The translations under genes were made by a program, and so were the position numbers. Shown here one piece after another: positions 1 to 6,772 of a stretch of DNA of 17,273 bases. Numbering within the stretch: position 1 is the first letter of the stretch; every line of letters begins with the position of its first letter. The DNA is taken from NCBI GenBank assembly GCA_021821235.1, contig JAKACS010000005.1, positions 1 to 17,273 on the forward strand. Direction: 5' to 3'. Source of the DNA: Bacillota bacterium. Its GTDB lineage: Bacteria; Bacillota; Bacilli; Bacillales_B; DSM-18226. The notes below the pieces were generated by a model, which saw only the letters and a list, made by a program, of their open reading frames with translations, had not been told where the DNA came from and ran no database searches.

Positions 1-5
1 TTTTT

Positions 6-80
6 CTCGCCTAAACTGTGCGGAATTCCGCCTTCATCTCCTTTTTTCCGCCTTCATACCAGGGAATTCCGCCTATGCCC
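6..80. repeat. Short periodic repeat array (20/21-bp unit), cut by window edge
   Basis: The pentamer CGCCT recurs at 8, 29, 49 and 70, with spacings of 21, 20 and 21 bp. Two units share CCGCCTTCAT. The 12-mer GGAATTCCGCCT occurs twice exactly 41 bp apart (22-33 and 63-74). Units alternate between a GGAATTC end and a T-rich TTTTTTC end, which suggests a 41-bp higher-order unit. No open reading frame covers it. It lies beyond the terminator of the sucrose operon, and the array may continue to the left. I do not recognise a named family. Confidence 0.6.
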
Positions 81-94
81 CAAATACAGATCAA

Positions 95-143
95 TAAAAA
101 AGCAACAGCCTCCATCAAATAGAAAGGAGACTGTTGCTTTTTT
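95..143. terminator. Bidirectional Rho-independent terminator of the sucrose operon
   Basis: AGCAACAG (101-108) pairs with CTGTTGCT (131-138), and inside it CCTCC pairs with GGAG around a short loop. An A-run at 95-101 gives a U-tract on the minus strand, and a T-run at 138-143 does so on the plus strand. It sits 12 bp past the stop of the hydrolase gene, so its main job here is probably to end the minus-strand scrR-scrA-scrB transcription unit. Confidence 0.85.
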
Positions 144-154
144 ATACTTTGAAT

Positions 155-1627
155 TTAATAATCCCACTTTTCAGCGTGGAGATGAGCTTTTCCACCTGCC
201 GCGAAAAAGCGAATTCCATCACTATCACTACTTGGAAAAATGCGGCTTGTAAATACTTCCTTGCCGTCATTAATAAACATCTCGATAGAAGAAACATCGA
301 CAAATACGTGGAGTTTGATTTTTGGCGCATCATCAAGAGCACATTTGCGAACAGTTCCGTAATCCTCAGCAACGGCTGCGCCTGAATACGAACGATCCAG
401 TATCACATTTTTCTGAACAGCGTCATAATAAACGACTGTTTTCTCTTCATCGCCGGCTCTGAACTCTATCCCGAATTCAACCGCATCAAATTCGCTAAAC
501 TCAGCAATTAACTCATACGCCGTTCCCGAAAAGCCTACATATTCCTTCTTTTCATTATTGAGTACTGCTTTTACTTCCGACGATTGCCCTCTTAATGTTT
601 CCAGCTCTTTTACCGGCCGTTGCATCAATTTCCCTTCGTTAATAGACAGTTCCCTTGGCAATGTTAAACAATGAGCCCAGCCGTTTTTGTCGGTAGGGTA
701 TTCAATTTCTGGGAGACCCATCCAACCTACTAAAATCCGCCTCCCATCCGGATCGATCATGGTTTGCGGTGCATAAAAGTCAAACCCACGATCAAGTTCC
801 CGAAAAGAACCATGCACCAACGTCAATTGGTCAATAGCCAGCTTTTCCCCTAACACATAACCAGATTGATAAATATTATGGAATTGATCTTCTTTCGGCT
901 CAATTCCTTGTGGTGAAAAGATCAGTACCCCTTTATCCTGCAATGTAAAATAATCGGGGCACTCCCACATATATCCAAAATTTTCTAAATCAGTATTGAT
1001 TTCGCCAACAAACTCCCAATTACGCAAGTCTTCTGAACGATACAACACAACACAGCCTGTTTCATTCTCCCGCTGGGCACCAATCATGGCATAAAATACA
1101 TCCCCGTCCTTCCAAACTTTCGGATCGCGGAAATGGTCTGTATAGCCATTTGGAACTTCGCGAATTACTGGTTGTTCCAGCTTCGCAATTTCTCCTGAGG
1201 GATCCATAACTGCCAGACATTGATAGGGATGTCTAACCCAATTTTCATCGCGCGTATTGCCTGTATAAAGTAAATACAATTTCCCTCCATGTTCGATTGC
1301 ACTTCCGGAATAGGCGCCGTGACTGTCATACTCATTTGTTGGCTCAATGCCAATTCCAACATTTTCCCACTGAACAAGGTCTTTTGATTTCGTGTGGTAC
1401 CAGTATTTTAAACCGTGCACAGGACCTAGCGGGAACCATTGATAAAACAAATGATACTCCCCGTTAAAATAGGAAAATCCGTTCGGGTCATTCAGCAGGC
1501 CTGTTACAGGCTGAATGTGATAGGTTTGTCGCCACTGGCAACCGCTCACGTCAGAGCGCAGTTTCAGAAGTTCCTCCTGACTTGCCTCATCAATTCGGCG
1601 ATAACGTTTTTCTTTTGTCCAAATCAT
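155..1627 (-). CDS. scrB: Sucrose-6-phosphate hydrolase (GH32 invertase)
   Basis: A cytoplasmic glycoside hydrolase family 32 enzyme that splits sucrose-6-phosphate, delivered by the PTS, into glucose-6-phosphate and fructose. At 490 aa it has the usual length of bacterial sucrose-6-P hydrolases. The GH32 signature residues are visible: LLNDPNG with the nucleophile Asp47, FRDP with Asp168 as transition-state stabiliser, and WECPD with the acid/base Glu222. A C-terminal beta-sandwich follows from about residue 340. There is no signal peptide, which fits an intracellular phosphosugar enzyme rather than a secreted levanase. The ATG is preceded by AAAGGAG about 10 nt upstream. It lies 64 bp after the EIIBC gene in the same direction with no terminator between them, so the two are probably cotranscribed. 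The equivalent Bacillus gene is also called sacA. Confidence 0.93.
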   Translation of the reverse strand: MIWTKEKRYRRIDEASQEELLKLRSDVSGCQWRQTYHIQPVTGLLNDPNGFSYFNGEYHLFYQWFPLGPVHGLKYWYHTKSKDLVQWENVGIGIEPTNEYDSHGAYSGSAIEHGGKLYLLYTGNTRDENWVRHPYQCLAVMDPSGEIAKLEQPVIREVPNGYTDHFRDPKVWKDGDVFYAMIGAQRENETGCVVLYRSEDLRNWEFVGEINTDLENFGYMWECPDYFTLQDKGVLIFSPQGIEPKEDQFHNIYQSGYVLGEKLAIDQLTLVHGSFRELDRGFDFYAPQTMIDPDGRRILVGWMGLPEIEYPTDKNGWAHCLTLPRELSINEGKLMQRPVKELETLRGQSSEVKAVLNNEKKEYVGFSGTAYELIAEFSEFDAVEFGIEFRAGDEEKTVVYYDAVQKNVILDRSYSGAAVAEDYGTVRKCALDDAPKIKLHVFVDVSSIEMFINDGKEVFTSRIFPSSDSDGIRFFAAGGKAHLHAEKWDY

Positions 1628-1691
1628 CGTTGTCTAACTCCTTTTAAGCAAATAAAGGAGAATCAGCAGATTCCCCTTTCCTATCGAAAAA

Positions 1692-3140
1692 TTATGCCGC
1701 TTTGTTCTCAACATCAACTGCATTTTTTTTTGCGTTTCTTTTTGACAAAACCAGTGTCATCGTAAATGCAACCCCAATCGAGATAACCATACCGATAACA
1801 TAGTAAAGAATCTCACCAGGCTTGATCGAAATGATTCCCGGAAGACCGGCTGCCCCTAACGCAACTGCTTTCACCTTAAAGAAAGTAATGAATGCCGAAG
1901 CGACACCTGCGCCGATGATGGCTCCGAAAAATGGATATCTTAGTTTTAAGTTCACACCGAACATCGCCGGTTCAGTAATGCCAAGCAAGGCGGAAATTCC
2001 TGATGCCGATGCAAGGCTTTTCATCTTTTTATCTTTGGTGATCAGCAGCACCGCAAGCGTCGCCGCACCTTGCGCGACATTGGACATCGCTGCAATCGGA
2101 AACAGGAATGAACCACCCGTTTTGGCAATATCAGAAATTAACTGTGTTTCAACGGCAATAAAGCTTTGGTGCATACCGGTAATAACAATTGGCGCATAGA
2201 AGAAACCGAAGATTCCGCCGCCAACAAAGCCGGTTGTGTTATACATCCAAACGATTCCGTCTGTAAAAAGATTCCCGGCAGTTCTTGTGATCGGCCCAAC
2301 AATCGTGAATGTTAATACAGCCGTTACTAGAATTGAGAGCAATGGGGTTAACAAATTATCCAGTGCAGATGGCGTAACTTTTCGCAATCCGATTTCAATT
2401 TTTGCCAGAATGAAAGAAGAAGCTAGAACTGGTAAGACTGTTCCTTGATAACCAACCTTCTCGATTGTAAAGCCAAGTATATTCCAGACCGGTACCTTGT
2501 TATCAACTAACGCTGCACCATAGCCATAGGCATTCAACAAGTCTGGATGAACCATAATCATTCCAAGCGTTGCGCCTAAGAACGGATTACCGCCAAACCG
2601 TTTTGTGGCCGAAAAACCGATCAGCACCGGTAAAAAGACAAAGGCGGCGTTGGCAAACGTGTTAATCATAGCCGCTAAGTCAGCAATTCCCGGGTTGGCA
2701 TCAATCAATGATTTCCCGGCGATAAATAAGTCTTTTGCCGTTAACAAGTTATTTAGACCCATCAACAGACCACCGGCAACAATGGCTGGAATAATCGGGA
2801 CAAAAATATCTGAAAGCAATTTAACAAGCTGCAAAAGCGGATTTTGCTTTTTCGCACTTGCACTTTTGACCTCTGTTGTTGACATTTCATTAATTCCGAC
2901 CAGCTGAATGAATGGCCTGTATACTTCATTAACAATGCCGGAACCCAATATAATTTGGTATTGCCCTCCTGTTGAAAAAGTTCCTTTGACAAGCTCCATC
3001 TGATCTAATGCAGTTTGATCAATTTTATCTTCATCATGCAAAACCAAACGAAGTCGCGTTGCACAGTGTGCAGCGGCTGAAACATTTTCTTTTCCGCCAA
3101 TCGCCGCTAAAATGGCTTGCGCATTTTCTTTGTAATTCAT
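1692..3140 (-). CDS. scrA: PTS system sucrose-specific EIIBC component
   Basis: A membrane permease of the glucose/sucrose PTS superfamily that imports and phosphorylates sucrose to sucrose-6-phosphate. The N-terminal IIB domain (about residues 1-80) carries the phosphorylated cysteine in AAAHCATRLRL, Cys26. The IIC domain (about 105-470) has multiple hydrophobic helices and the sugar-binding GITEP motif followed by AMFGVNLKLRYPF. The protein ends without a IIA domain, so it must take phosphate from a separate EIIA, probably the one encoded at 4515-4979. The frame stays open back to 3290, but AAAGGAG lies 7 nt before the ATG at 3140 and only 1 nt before the ATG at 3146, and the longer versions would translate the operator region. 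I therefore chose 3140 (482 aa). It is probably regulated by the LacI-type repressor at 3290-4288. Confidence 0.92.
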   Translation of the reverse strand: MNYKENAQAILAAIGGKENVSAAAHCATRLRLVLHDEDKIDQTALDQMELVKGTFSTGGQYQIILGSGIVNEVYRPFIQLVGINEMSTTEVKSASAKKQNPLLQLVKLLSDIFVPIIPAIVAGGLLMGLNNLLTAKDLFIAGKSLIDANPGIADLAAMINTFANAAFVFLPVLIGFSATKRFGGNPFLGATLGMIMVHPDLLNAYGYGAALVDNKVPVWNILGFTIEKVGYQGTVLPVLASSFILAKIEIGLRKVTPSALDNLLTPLLSILVTAVLTFTIVGPITRTAGNLFTDGIVWMYNTTGFVGGGIFGFFYAPIVITGMHQSFIAVETQLISDIAKTGGSFLFPIAAMSNVAQGAATLAVLLITKDKKMKSLASASGISALLGITEPAMFGVNLKLRYPFFGAIIGAGVASAFITFFKVKAVALGAAGLPGIISIKPGEILYYVIGMVISIGVAFTMTLVLSKRNAKKNAVDVENKAA

Positions 3141-3170
3141 CTTCATTCTCCTTTGTGATTCGATCTCTAT

Positions 3171-3182
3171 GGTACCGGTTCC
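3171..3182. promoter_or_regulatory. Operator for LacI-type sucrose repressor (site 1, scrA-proximal)
   Basis: GGTACCGGTTCC, one mismatch from the perfect palindrome GGAACCGGTTCC found elsewhere in the locus. It lies 31 bp upstream of the scrA start codon. On the minus strand it reads TGGAACCGGTACCA, which also approaches a catabolite-responsive element, so CcpA could compete here (inference). Confidence 0.75.
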
Positions 3183-3237
3183 AAACAAGAGTCTAAAAAT
3201 TTGAAAAGGCTTTAATAAATCATGACTAATTAGGTAG

Positions 3238-3249
3238 GGAACCGGTTCC
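3238..3249. promoter_or_regulatory. Operator for LacI-type sucrose repressor (site 2)
   Basis: GGAACCGGTTCC, a perfect 12-bp palindrome with the central CG typical of LacI-family operators. It is identical to the site upstream of the divergent EIIA gene. It lies in the 149-bp gap between the repressor gene and scrA. Confidence 0.85.
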
Positions 3250-3270
3250 AAATTCCGTAACAATGCAATT

Positions 3271-3282
3271 GGAACCGATTCC
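3271..3282. promoter_or_regulatory. Operator for LacI-type sucrose repressor (site 3)
   Basis: GGAACCGATTCC, one mismatch from the perfect palindrome. It lies 8 bp past the end of the repressor gene. It is 33 bp from site 2, close to three helical turns, so repressor dimers bound at both would face the same side of the DNA (inference). Confidence 0.75.
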
Positions 3283-3289
3283 ACTTGCA

Positions 3290-4288
3290 TTATAAACCGC
3301 GAGTGAATAAATTGTCAACGCTTTCCCGTTTAATAATTTTATATTTTGATAGAATTAATGGCGCAATCTTTTGGCCATTTAGCAATTTCACCATGCTTTG
3401 CGCTGCAACCTTGCCCGCATCTGCGTAAAAAAATTTAACGGTTGTTAAGCCAGGATGAATAATTTCGGTTACATCATACCCGCCAAACCCGGTAATCGAT
3501 AAATCGGCTGGCACCTTGATTCCTTTTAAATGAGCGGCCTTGATTGCACCAAGGGCAATATTGTCGGTCGCACAAACCAATATCGTAGGATGAAATTCAT
3601 CGATGATCGAAGGCACCTTTGCAATGGCTTCATCAATTTTAAAGCTCGTCTCGTAAAATTTTACATCGCAATCGGCCACTTCTTCGAGCGCCTGTTTAAA
3701 CCCTTCCTTTCGCTTCACCCCAACGGCGATATCCTTTTCCGTTACGCCTAAAAAAGCAATTTTGCGGTGGCCGTTTGCAAGGACATATCTTCCCAATTCA
3801 TAGGCGGCGTCATAGTCATTGTGAATGACACTAAAAACTTCCTCGTGCTGCTGACCAATAAGCAATACAGGTATTTGCAGTTGGTCAAATGCTTCAAAAT
3901 GGGCATTCGTTATTTGCGTTGCCAGCAAAATAATCCCCGCAACCTTTTGCCTTGCCATGCCGTATATATTTTCAATCTCTCTTTCCAAATTTTGGCTTGT
4001 GTTAGAGATGAGCATTTGGTAATTGAGCTCTCTTAATTGCTCATCAATGCCAATCAATGTTTGCGAGGTTGCATACGAATCAAGGCGAGGAACAATGGTT
4101 CCAATGATATTCGGTTTTTTTGCTTTTAAGCTTTGGGCAAATGTATTTGGAATGTAGCCTGTTTCTTTGATAACGCGCTCAATCTTTTTTTTCGTGGCAT
4201 CACTAACAGAGCCACCATTGAGGTACCGCGAAACGGTGCTCTTTGCAACACCCGATAATCGGGCAATGTCAGAAATTGTTTTTATCAT
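3290..4288 (-). CDS. scrR: LacI-family transcriptional repressor of the sucrose locus
   Basis: A 332-aa DNA-binding regulator. The N-terminal helix-turn-helix (residues 2-46: ISDIARLSGVAKSTVSRYLN) is a textbook LacI/GalR headpiece, followed by a hinge helix near residues 49-57 and a periplasmic-binding-protein-like effector domain to the end. ATG start with GAGG 8 nt upstream. It lies upstream of scrA and scrB in the same orientation and divergent from the EIIA gene. Four LacI-type palindromes flank the genes it would control, which is the main reason for calling it the sucrose repressor. The inducer is not readable from sequence; sucrose, sucrose-6-P or fructose are options. One operator lies in its own upstream region, 184 bp before the start, so autoregulation is possible. 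Confidence 0.85.
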   Translation of the reverse strand: MIKTISDIARLSGVAKSTVSRYLNGGSVSDATKKKIERVIKETGYIPNTFAQSLKAKKPNIIGTIVPRLDSYATSQTLIGIDEQLRELNYQMLISNTSQNLEREIENIYGMARQKVAGIILLATQITNAHFEAFDQLQIPVLLIGQQHEEVFSVIHNDYDAAYELGRYVLANGHRKIAFLGVTEKDIAVGVKRKEGFKQALEEVADCDVKFYETSFKIDEAIAKVPSIIDEFHPTILVCATDNIALGAIKAAHLKGIKVPADLSITGFGGYDVTEIIHPGLTTVKFFYADAGKVAAQSMVKLLNGQKIAPLILSKYKIIKRESVDNLFTRGL

Positions 4289-4359
4289 ACTTGGATCCTC
4301 ATTTTTCTAAAGTAAAAATACCAATGCTAGGATTAACCAAACGGTTCATGGGTATCTTA

Positions 4360-4388
4360 AGTATAAGATGATTTTTTTTTTTAAGAAA
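4360..4388 (-). promoter_or_regulatory. Candidate promoter of the repressor gene
   Basis: On the minus strand, TATACT (4365-4360) is a good -10 hexamer. A poor -35 candidate TTTCTT (4388-4383) lies 17 bp upstream, across an 11-base A-tract. The -35 match is weak, so this is only a candidate. The rest of the 226-bp divergent intergenic region is AT-rich, with one operator at its EIIA end. Confidence 0.35.
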
Positions 4389-4471
4389 GTCTTTTCATCG
4401 AATTGCCATTGATTTCTTGACGGAATATTATTAAAATAATTTGTAAGCTTTTTATTGTTATGTTATTGAAT

Positions 4472-4483
4472 GGAACCGGTTCC
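4472..4483. promoter_or_regulatory. Operator for LacI-type sucrose repressor (site 4, before EIIA)
   Basis: A perfect GGAACCGGTTCC palindrome ending 31 bp before the EIIA start codon. A weak promoter (TTGTAA 4441-4446, TATTGA 4464-4469, 17-bp spacer) would place it at or just after the transcription start, where a bound repressor would block RNA polymerase. It links the EIIA gene to the scrAB operon as one regulon. Confidence 0.85.
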
Positions 4484-4514
4484 CCAAGATATTCGGCTAA
4501 AAGGTGGTTTTTAG

Positions 4515-4979
4515 ATGTTTAAAAATTTGTTTAAAAAGAAAGCAGCTGAAAGTGATTCATCGATTATGATCCCTTTAGAAGGCCAAATTGTCCCAATTGA
4601 AACCGTCCCAGATCCTGTATTTTCGCAAAAAATGATGGGTGACGGATTTGCAATTCAGCCGACAAATGGAACAATTGTATCACCAATAGATGGTGAGGTG
4701 ATCAGCGTTTTTCCGACGAAGCACGCTGTCAGTTTGAGAGATCAAAACGGCAGGGAAATTCTGATTCATGTCGGACTTGAAACGGTTAGCTTAAACGGCG
4801 AAGGATTTACTTCGTTTGTCAAAGACGGACAAAAGGTGAAAAAAGGACAAAAACTGCTCGAAGCAGACTTTGATTCGATTAAAGATAAAGTTCCGTCCAT
4901 TATCACGCCAGTTGTCTTTACCAACTTAAGCGAAAATGAAAAAGTTGTCATAGAAGGTCAAAGTGTTACGATTCAGTAA
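4515..4979 (+). CDS. PTS glucose-family EIIA component, stand-alone
   Basis: A 154-aa cytoplasmic phosphocarrier of the EIIA-Glc (Crr/PtsG-IIA) family that moves phosphate from HPr to the IIB cysteine of a cognate permease. The two family histidines are visible: His70 in PTKHAVSL and the phosphorylated His85 in [31 protein letters not shown] (49-62) is the usual beta-barrel segment. The start has AAGGTGG 7 nt upstream. The gene is divergent from scrR and preceded by the same operator as scrA, which lacks its own IIA, so it most likely serves as the dedicated donor for sucrose uptake. It could also feed other IIA-less glucose-family permeases. Confidence 0.92.
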   Translation: MFKNLFKKKAAESDSSIMIPLEGQIVPIETVPDPVFSQKMMGDGFAIQPTNGTIVSPIDGEVISVFPTKHAVSLRDQNGREILIHVGLETVSLNGEGFTSFVKDGQKVKKGQKLLEADFDSIKDKVPSIITPVVFTNLSENEKVVIEGQSVTIQ

Positions 4980-4990
4980 ATAGTAAGAAA

Positions 4991-5017
4991 ACCGGGCATA
5001 AACCGCCCGGTCTTGTT
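4991..5017 (+). terminator. Probable terminator of the EIIA gene
   Basis: ACCGGGC (4991-4997) pairs perfectly with GCCCGGT (5005-5011) around a 7-nt loop, 11 bp after the stop codon. The trailing sequence TCTTGTTTGGTTTGG is T-rich but interrupted by G, so termination may be incomplete. Confidence 0.6.
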
Positions 5018-5034
5018 TGGTTTGGTTGTTAAAT

Positions 5035-5095
5035 CAGGGCTGCTAATTACCGCTCCTGGCACTCGCATTTCGCGGGCGTGCGGTGAGCCTCCTGA
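5035..5095. repeat. Partial copy resembling a dispersed Bacillaceae intergenic repeat
   Basis: This stretch is GC-richer than its AT-rich surroundings. It carries blocks such as GCTCCTGGCACTCGC and GCGGTGAGCCTCCT in the order I remember from a long imperfect-palindrome element scattered between genes in many Bacillus-like genomes. Only one arm appears to be present; the mirror arm (purine-rich, with GGAGCGG-type ends) is not seen nearby. It contains no plausible gene. The family assignment rests on memory of the motif, not on a search. Confidence 0.5.
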
Positions 5096-5102
5096 TATTA
5101 TC

Positions 5103-5133
5103 AAAAAGTCAATCAATTTGATTGGCTTTTTTT
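5103..5133. terminator. Bidirectional terminator after the M20 peptidase gene
   Basis: A stem of 9 pairs (one G-U), 5107-5115 with 5119-5127, is flanked by an A-run (5103-5107) and a seven-T run (5127-5133). It ends 6 bp past the stop of the minus-strand peptidase gene and can also stop read-through from the EIIA gene. Confidence 0.8.
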
Positions 5134-5139
5134 ACGCAA

Positions 5140-6201
5140 CTAAAAGCTTAAAGCATAGTCAACTAGCATTTGTCGATATTGATGAATTGACTCGATCACA
5201 ACATATTCTTCATCCCCATGCCAATTCGCTCCACTTGGACCGAATTCGATCGCAGGGATGCCATATGCAGAGAAAAAACGGGTATCTGCTGATCCATGCT
5301 GGCCGAAAATGGCTGCCTTTTTCGTTGTTATTTTTTCAATCACTGGAACCAAGGCAGTGATAAATCGATCATTGGGCTCGGTCCTGACAGGTTCTCCTGA
5401 CATGCCAGCGGTTACGATTCCATCTGTTGTCTTTTCAATTTGCTTTCTGATTTCCTCCTTCGTTTGCGTTGGTAAAAAACGGATATCATACGCCAGAATG
5501 CATTTTTCGGGAACCTTATTATACGCATCACCACCTTTAATCATCGCTAAATTGATCGAAGGAGATGGATAAAGCTCCGAACTTTCACCAACAAACGGCA
5601 ATTTTAAAATTTTTTCATGGGTTTGGTAGGCCTTTTCAATTGCATTGACTCCTTCCCACGGTCTGCTTCCGTGCGCCGATTTCCCTTGGATTTCAATGTC
5701 GACATGCATGATTCCTTTCGCCTGAAGACCGATTCCCAATTGTGTCGGTTCGGCACAAATAACAAAGTCACCAAGGTATCCTTGTGCTGTTAAGTACCCG
5801 GCACAATTAAATCCGCCAATTTCCTCATCCGAAACAATTTGCAGCTGAACTTTTGTTTTTAAATCACGATTTTGTAACTCAGCCATTGCGACCATCATCG
5901 CAGCAACCCCCGCCTTCATATCAGCGGCTCCACGGCCGTACAGCCTTCCACCCTTCTCTTTTGGACGAAACAAATCAGCCTTTCCGCTCACGACATCGAC
6001 ATGGCCATTGTAAACAATAGTTTGCTCGCCGCTGCCGATCTCACAAACCAGCATGTTGTAGCCATTATTTGTTAATTTTTTTACCAGTAAATTTCGTTCA
6101 AGCAGCCACTTTTCACAAAAATCAACAGCCTCGTTAGCGCCGTTCTTCGTCGAGCTATCAATCGAAATTAAGTTTTTAAGCAGATCGATCATCATCACCA
6201 T
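5140..6201 (-). CDS. M20-family metallopeptidase / ArgE-DapE type deacylase
   Basis: A 353-aa cytoplasmic di-zinc hydrolase of the M20 family, which cleaves amide bonds in substrates such as N-acetylornithine, N-succinyl-diaminopimelate, N-acetyl-lysine or dipeptides. The metal and catalytic residues are all visible: His67 (NGHVD), bridging Asp94 (GRGAADMKAG), catalytic Glu126 and ligand Glu127 (SDEEIGG), Glu151 (CAEPT) and His328 (NWHGDEE). The dimerisation lid starts near residue 160 (GIMHVDIEIQGKSAHGSRPWEGVNAI). AGGGGG sits 5 nt before the first ATG and 8 nt before an in-frame GTG, so the start could be one codon later. The gene stands alone, and its neighbours give no pathway clue. The exact substrate cannot be assigned, and ArgE, DapE or LysK would all be guesses. 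Confidence 0.88.
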   Translation of the reverse strand: MVMMIDLLKNLISIDSSTKNGANEAVDFCEKWLLERNLLVKKLTNNGYNMLVCEIGSGEQTIVYNGHVDVVSGKADLFRPKEKGGRLYGRGAADMKAGVAAMMVAMAELQNRDLKTKVQLQIVSDEEIGGFNCAGYLTAQGYLGDFVICAEPTQLGIGLQAKGIMHVDIEIQGKSAHGSRPWEGVNAIEKAYQTHEKILKLPFVGESSELYPSPSINLAMIKGGDAYNKVPEKCILAYDIRFLPTQTKEEIRKQIEKTTDGIVTAGMSGEPVRTEPNDRFITALVPVIEKITTKKAAIFGQHGSADTRFFSAYGIPAIEFGPSGANWHGDEEYVVIESIHQYRQMLVDYALSF

Positions 6202-6242
6202 TTATGCCCCCTGAATCGGTTTCCAAAATACTATTCTAGTAA

Positions 6243-6272
6243 AGAATAATTATAAAAACAAAAACTTGTCAA
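6243..6272 (-). promoter_or_regulatory. Candidate promoter of the M20 peptidase gene
   Basis: On the minus strand a perfect TTGACA (6272-6267) is followed after 18 bp by TATTCT (6248-6243), a 4/6 match to the -10 box. A better TATAAT lies only 12 bp from the -35, too close for a standard promoter. It sits about 40 bp upstream of the start codon. Confidence 0.4.
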
Positions 6273-6453
6273 TTTTATTGAAACAGCTAATATTCTGAAT
6301 GAATTCACTCTTCAATTAAAATACATTAGGCGGTTATCACTTTAATAATCGATTTATCCTGCAATAATTGTCGTAAAATTCTCACCAAACAAGTTTAACT
6401 TTTACAATTCTAATAGTACTTTCAAAAAAATATTGATTGTATTTGTTTTAAAA

Positions 6454-6469
6454 ATACTATATATTGAAT
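6454..6469. promoter_or_regulatory. NrdR box 1 upstream of the nrd operon
   Basis: ATACTATATATTGAAT resembles the 16-bp NrdR recognition site (core aCwATATAtwGt), the site of the universal repressor of ribonucleotide reductase genes. It overlaps the -35 hexamer of the proposed nrd promoter. A second copy lies 32 bp downstream. Confidence 0.7.
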
Positions 6470-6492
6470 CATGTAGAAAGTATTAATACTAT
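6464..6492 (+). promoter_or_regulatory. Promoter of the nrd operon
   Basis: TTGAAT (6464-6469), a 17-bp spacer and TACTAT (6487-6492) form a plausible SigA-type promoter. Transcription would begin near 6499, just before the cobalamin riboswitch aptamer. Both NrdR-like boxes overlie it, one at each hexamer, as expected for repression by NrdR. An alternative -10, TATATT (6492-6497), is also present. Confidence 0.6.
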
Positions 6493-6501
6493 ATATTGAA
6501 C
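6486..6501. promoter_or_regulatory. NrdR box 2 upstream of the nrd operon
   Basis: ATACTATATATTGAAC shares 15 of 16 bases with box 1. The 32-bp repeat distance is close to three helical turns, matching the paired-box architecture known for NrdR operators. It covers the -10 region of the promoter. Confidence 0.7.
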
Positions 6502-6507
6502 GCCTTG

Positions 6508-6682
6508 AGATTGGATGCCATTTGGCTTAATAGGGAATCCGGTGAAATGCCGGAACTGCCCCCGCAACTGTAAATGCTGACGAAATAAATAAACCACTGG
6601 ATAAGCTAACTTGCAGCCGCAGGTACTTATATGGGAAGGGTTTAAAGTAGGATGAAGCATGAGTCAGGAGACCTGTCCAACC
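6508..6682 (+). ncRNA. Cobalamin (B12) riboswitch aptamer
   Basis: The conserved blocks of the B12 riboswitch occur in order: GGGAATCCGGTG (6533-6544), GCCCCCGCAACTGTAA (6558-6573), the CCACTG block (6594-6599), TGGGAAGG before GATGA in the 6630-6655 stretch, and the B12 box AGTCAGGAGACCTG (6662-6675). A short P1 stem can form between TTGG (6511-6514) and CCAA (6677-6680). It lies in the untranslated leader of nrdA, between promoter and coding region. Binding of adenosylcobalamin would normally lower expression of the downstream operon through the terminator at 6764-6795. Confidence 0.95.
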
Positions 6683-6708
6683 TTAATTGTTTCAACTTCT
6701 TCGGGGAT

Positions 6709-6772
6709 TGAGAAGATGAATCGGTGGCTCCAAAAGGTGTGTTCCTTTTGCTGTTATCGTTTCATCCGCTCA
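6709..6772 (+). promoter_or_regulatory. Antiterminator of the B12 riboswitch expression platform
   Basis: TGAGAAGATGAA (6709-6720) can pair with TTCATCCGCTCA (6761-6772), ten pairs with one 2x2 internal loop. This would sequester the whole left arm of the terminator. The enclosed stretch forms its own small hairpin, CAAAAGG (6731-6737) with CCTTTTG (6744-6750). The two large structures exclude each other, as expected of a transcription-attenuation riboswitch. The pairing was worked out by eye, without an energy calculation. Confidence 0.6.

Noticed and set aside
1..80. CRISPR array
   Set aside because: Units are 20-21 bp with only about 5-12 conserved bases, no unique spacers of uniform length and no cas genes nearby.
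1822..2907. Plus-strand open frames opposite the EIIBC gene
   Set aside because: These are antisense shadows of a well-recognised membrane protein gene, with no ribosome binding sites or family features.
3141..3290. Longer N-terminus for the sucrose EIIBC
   Set aside because: The extra 50 codons cover three operators, and the AAAGGAG spacing favours the ATG at 3140, where the IIB domain begins normally.
4354..4382. Hairpin ATCTTA/TAAGAT followed by 11 T on the plus strand, as a terminator
   Set aside because: The stem is only six A/T-rich pairs and no plus-strand gene precedes it. The same bases fit a -10 box for the repressor gene better.
6250..6272. TTGACA plus TATAAT on the minus strand as a consensus promoter
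   Set aside because: The spacer is only 12 bp. A weaker -10 at 18 bp was reported as the candidate instead.
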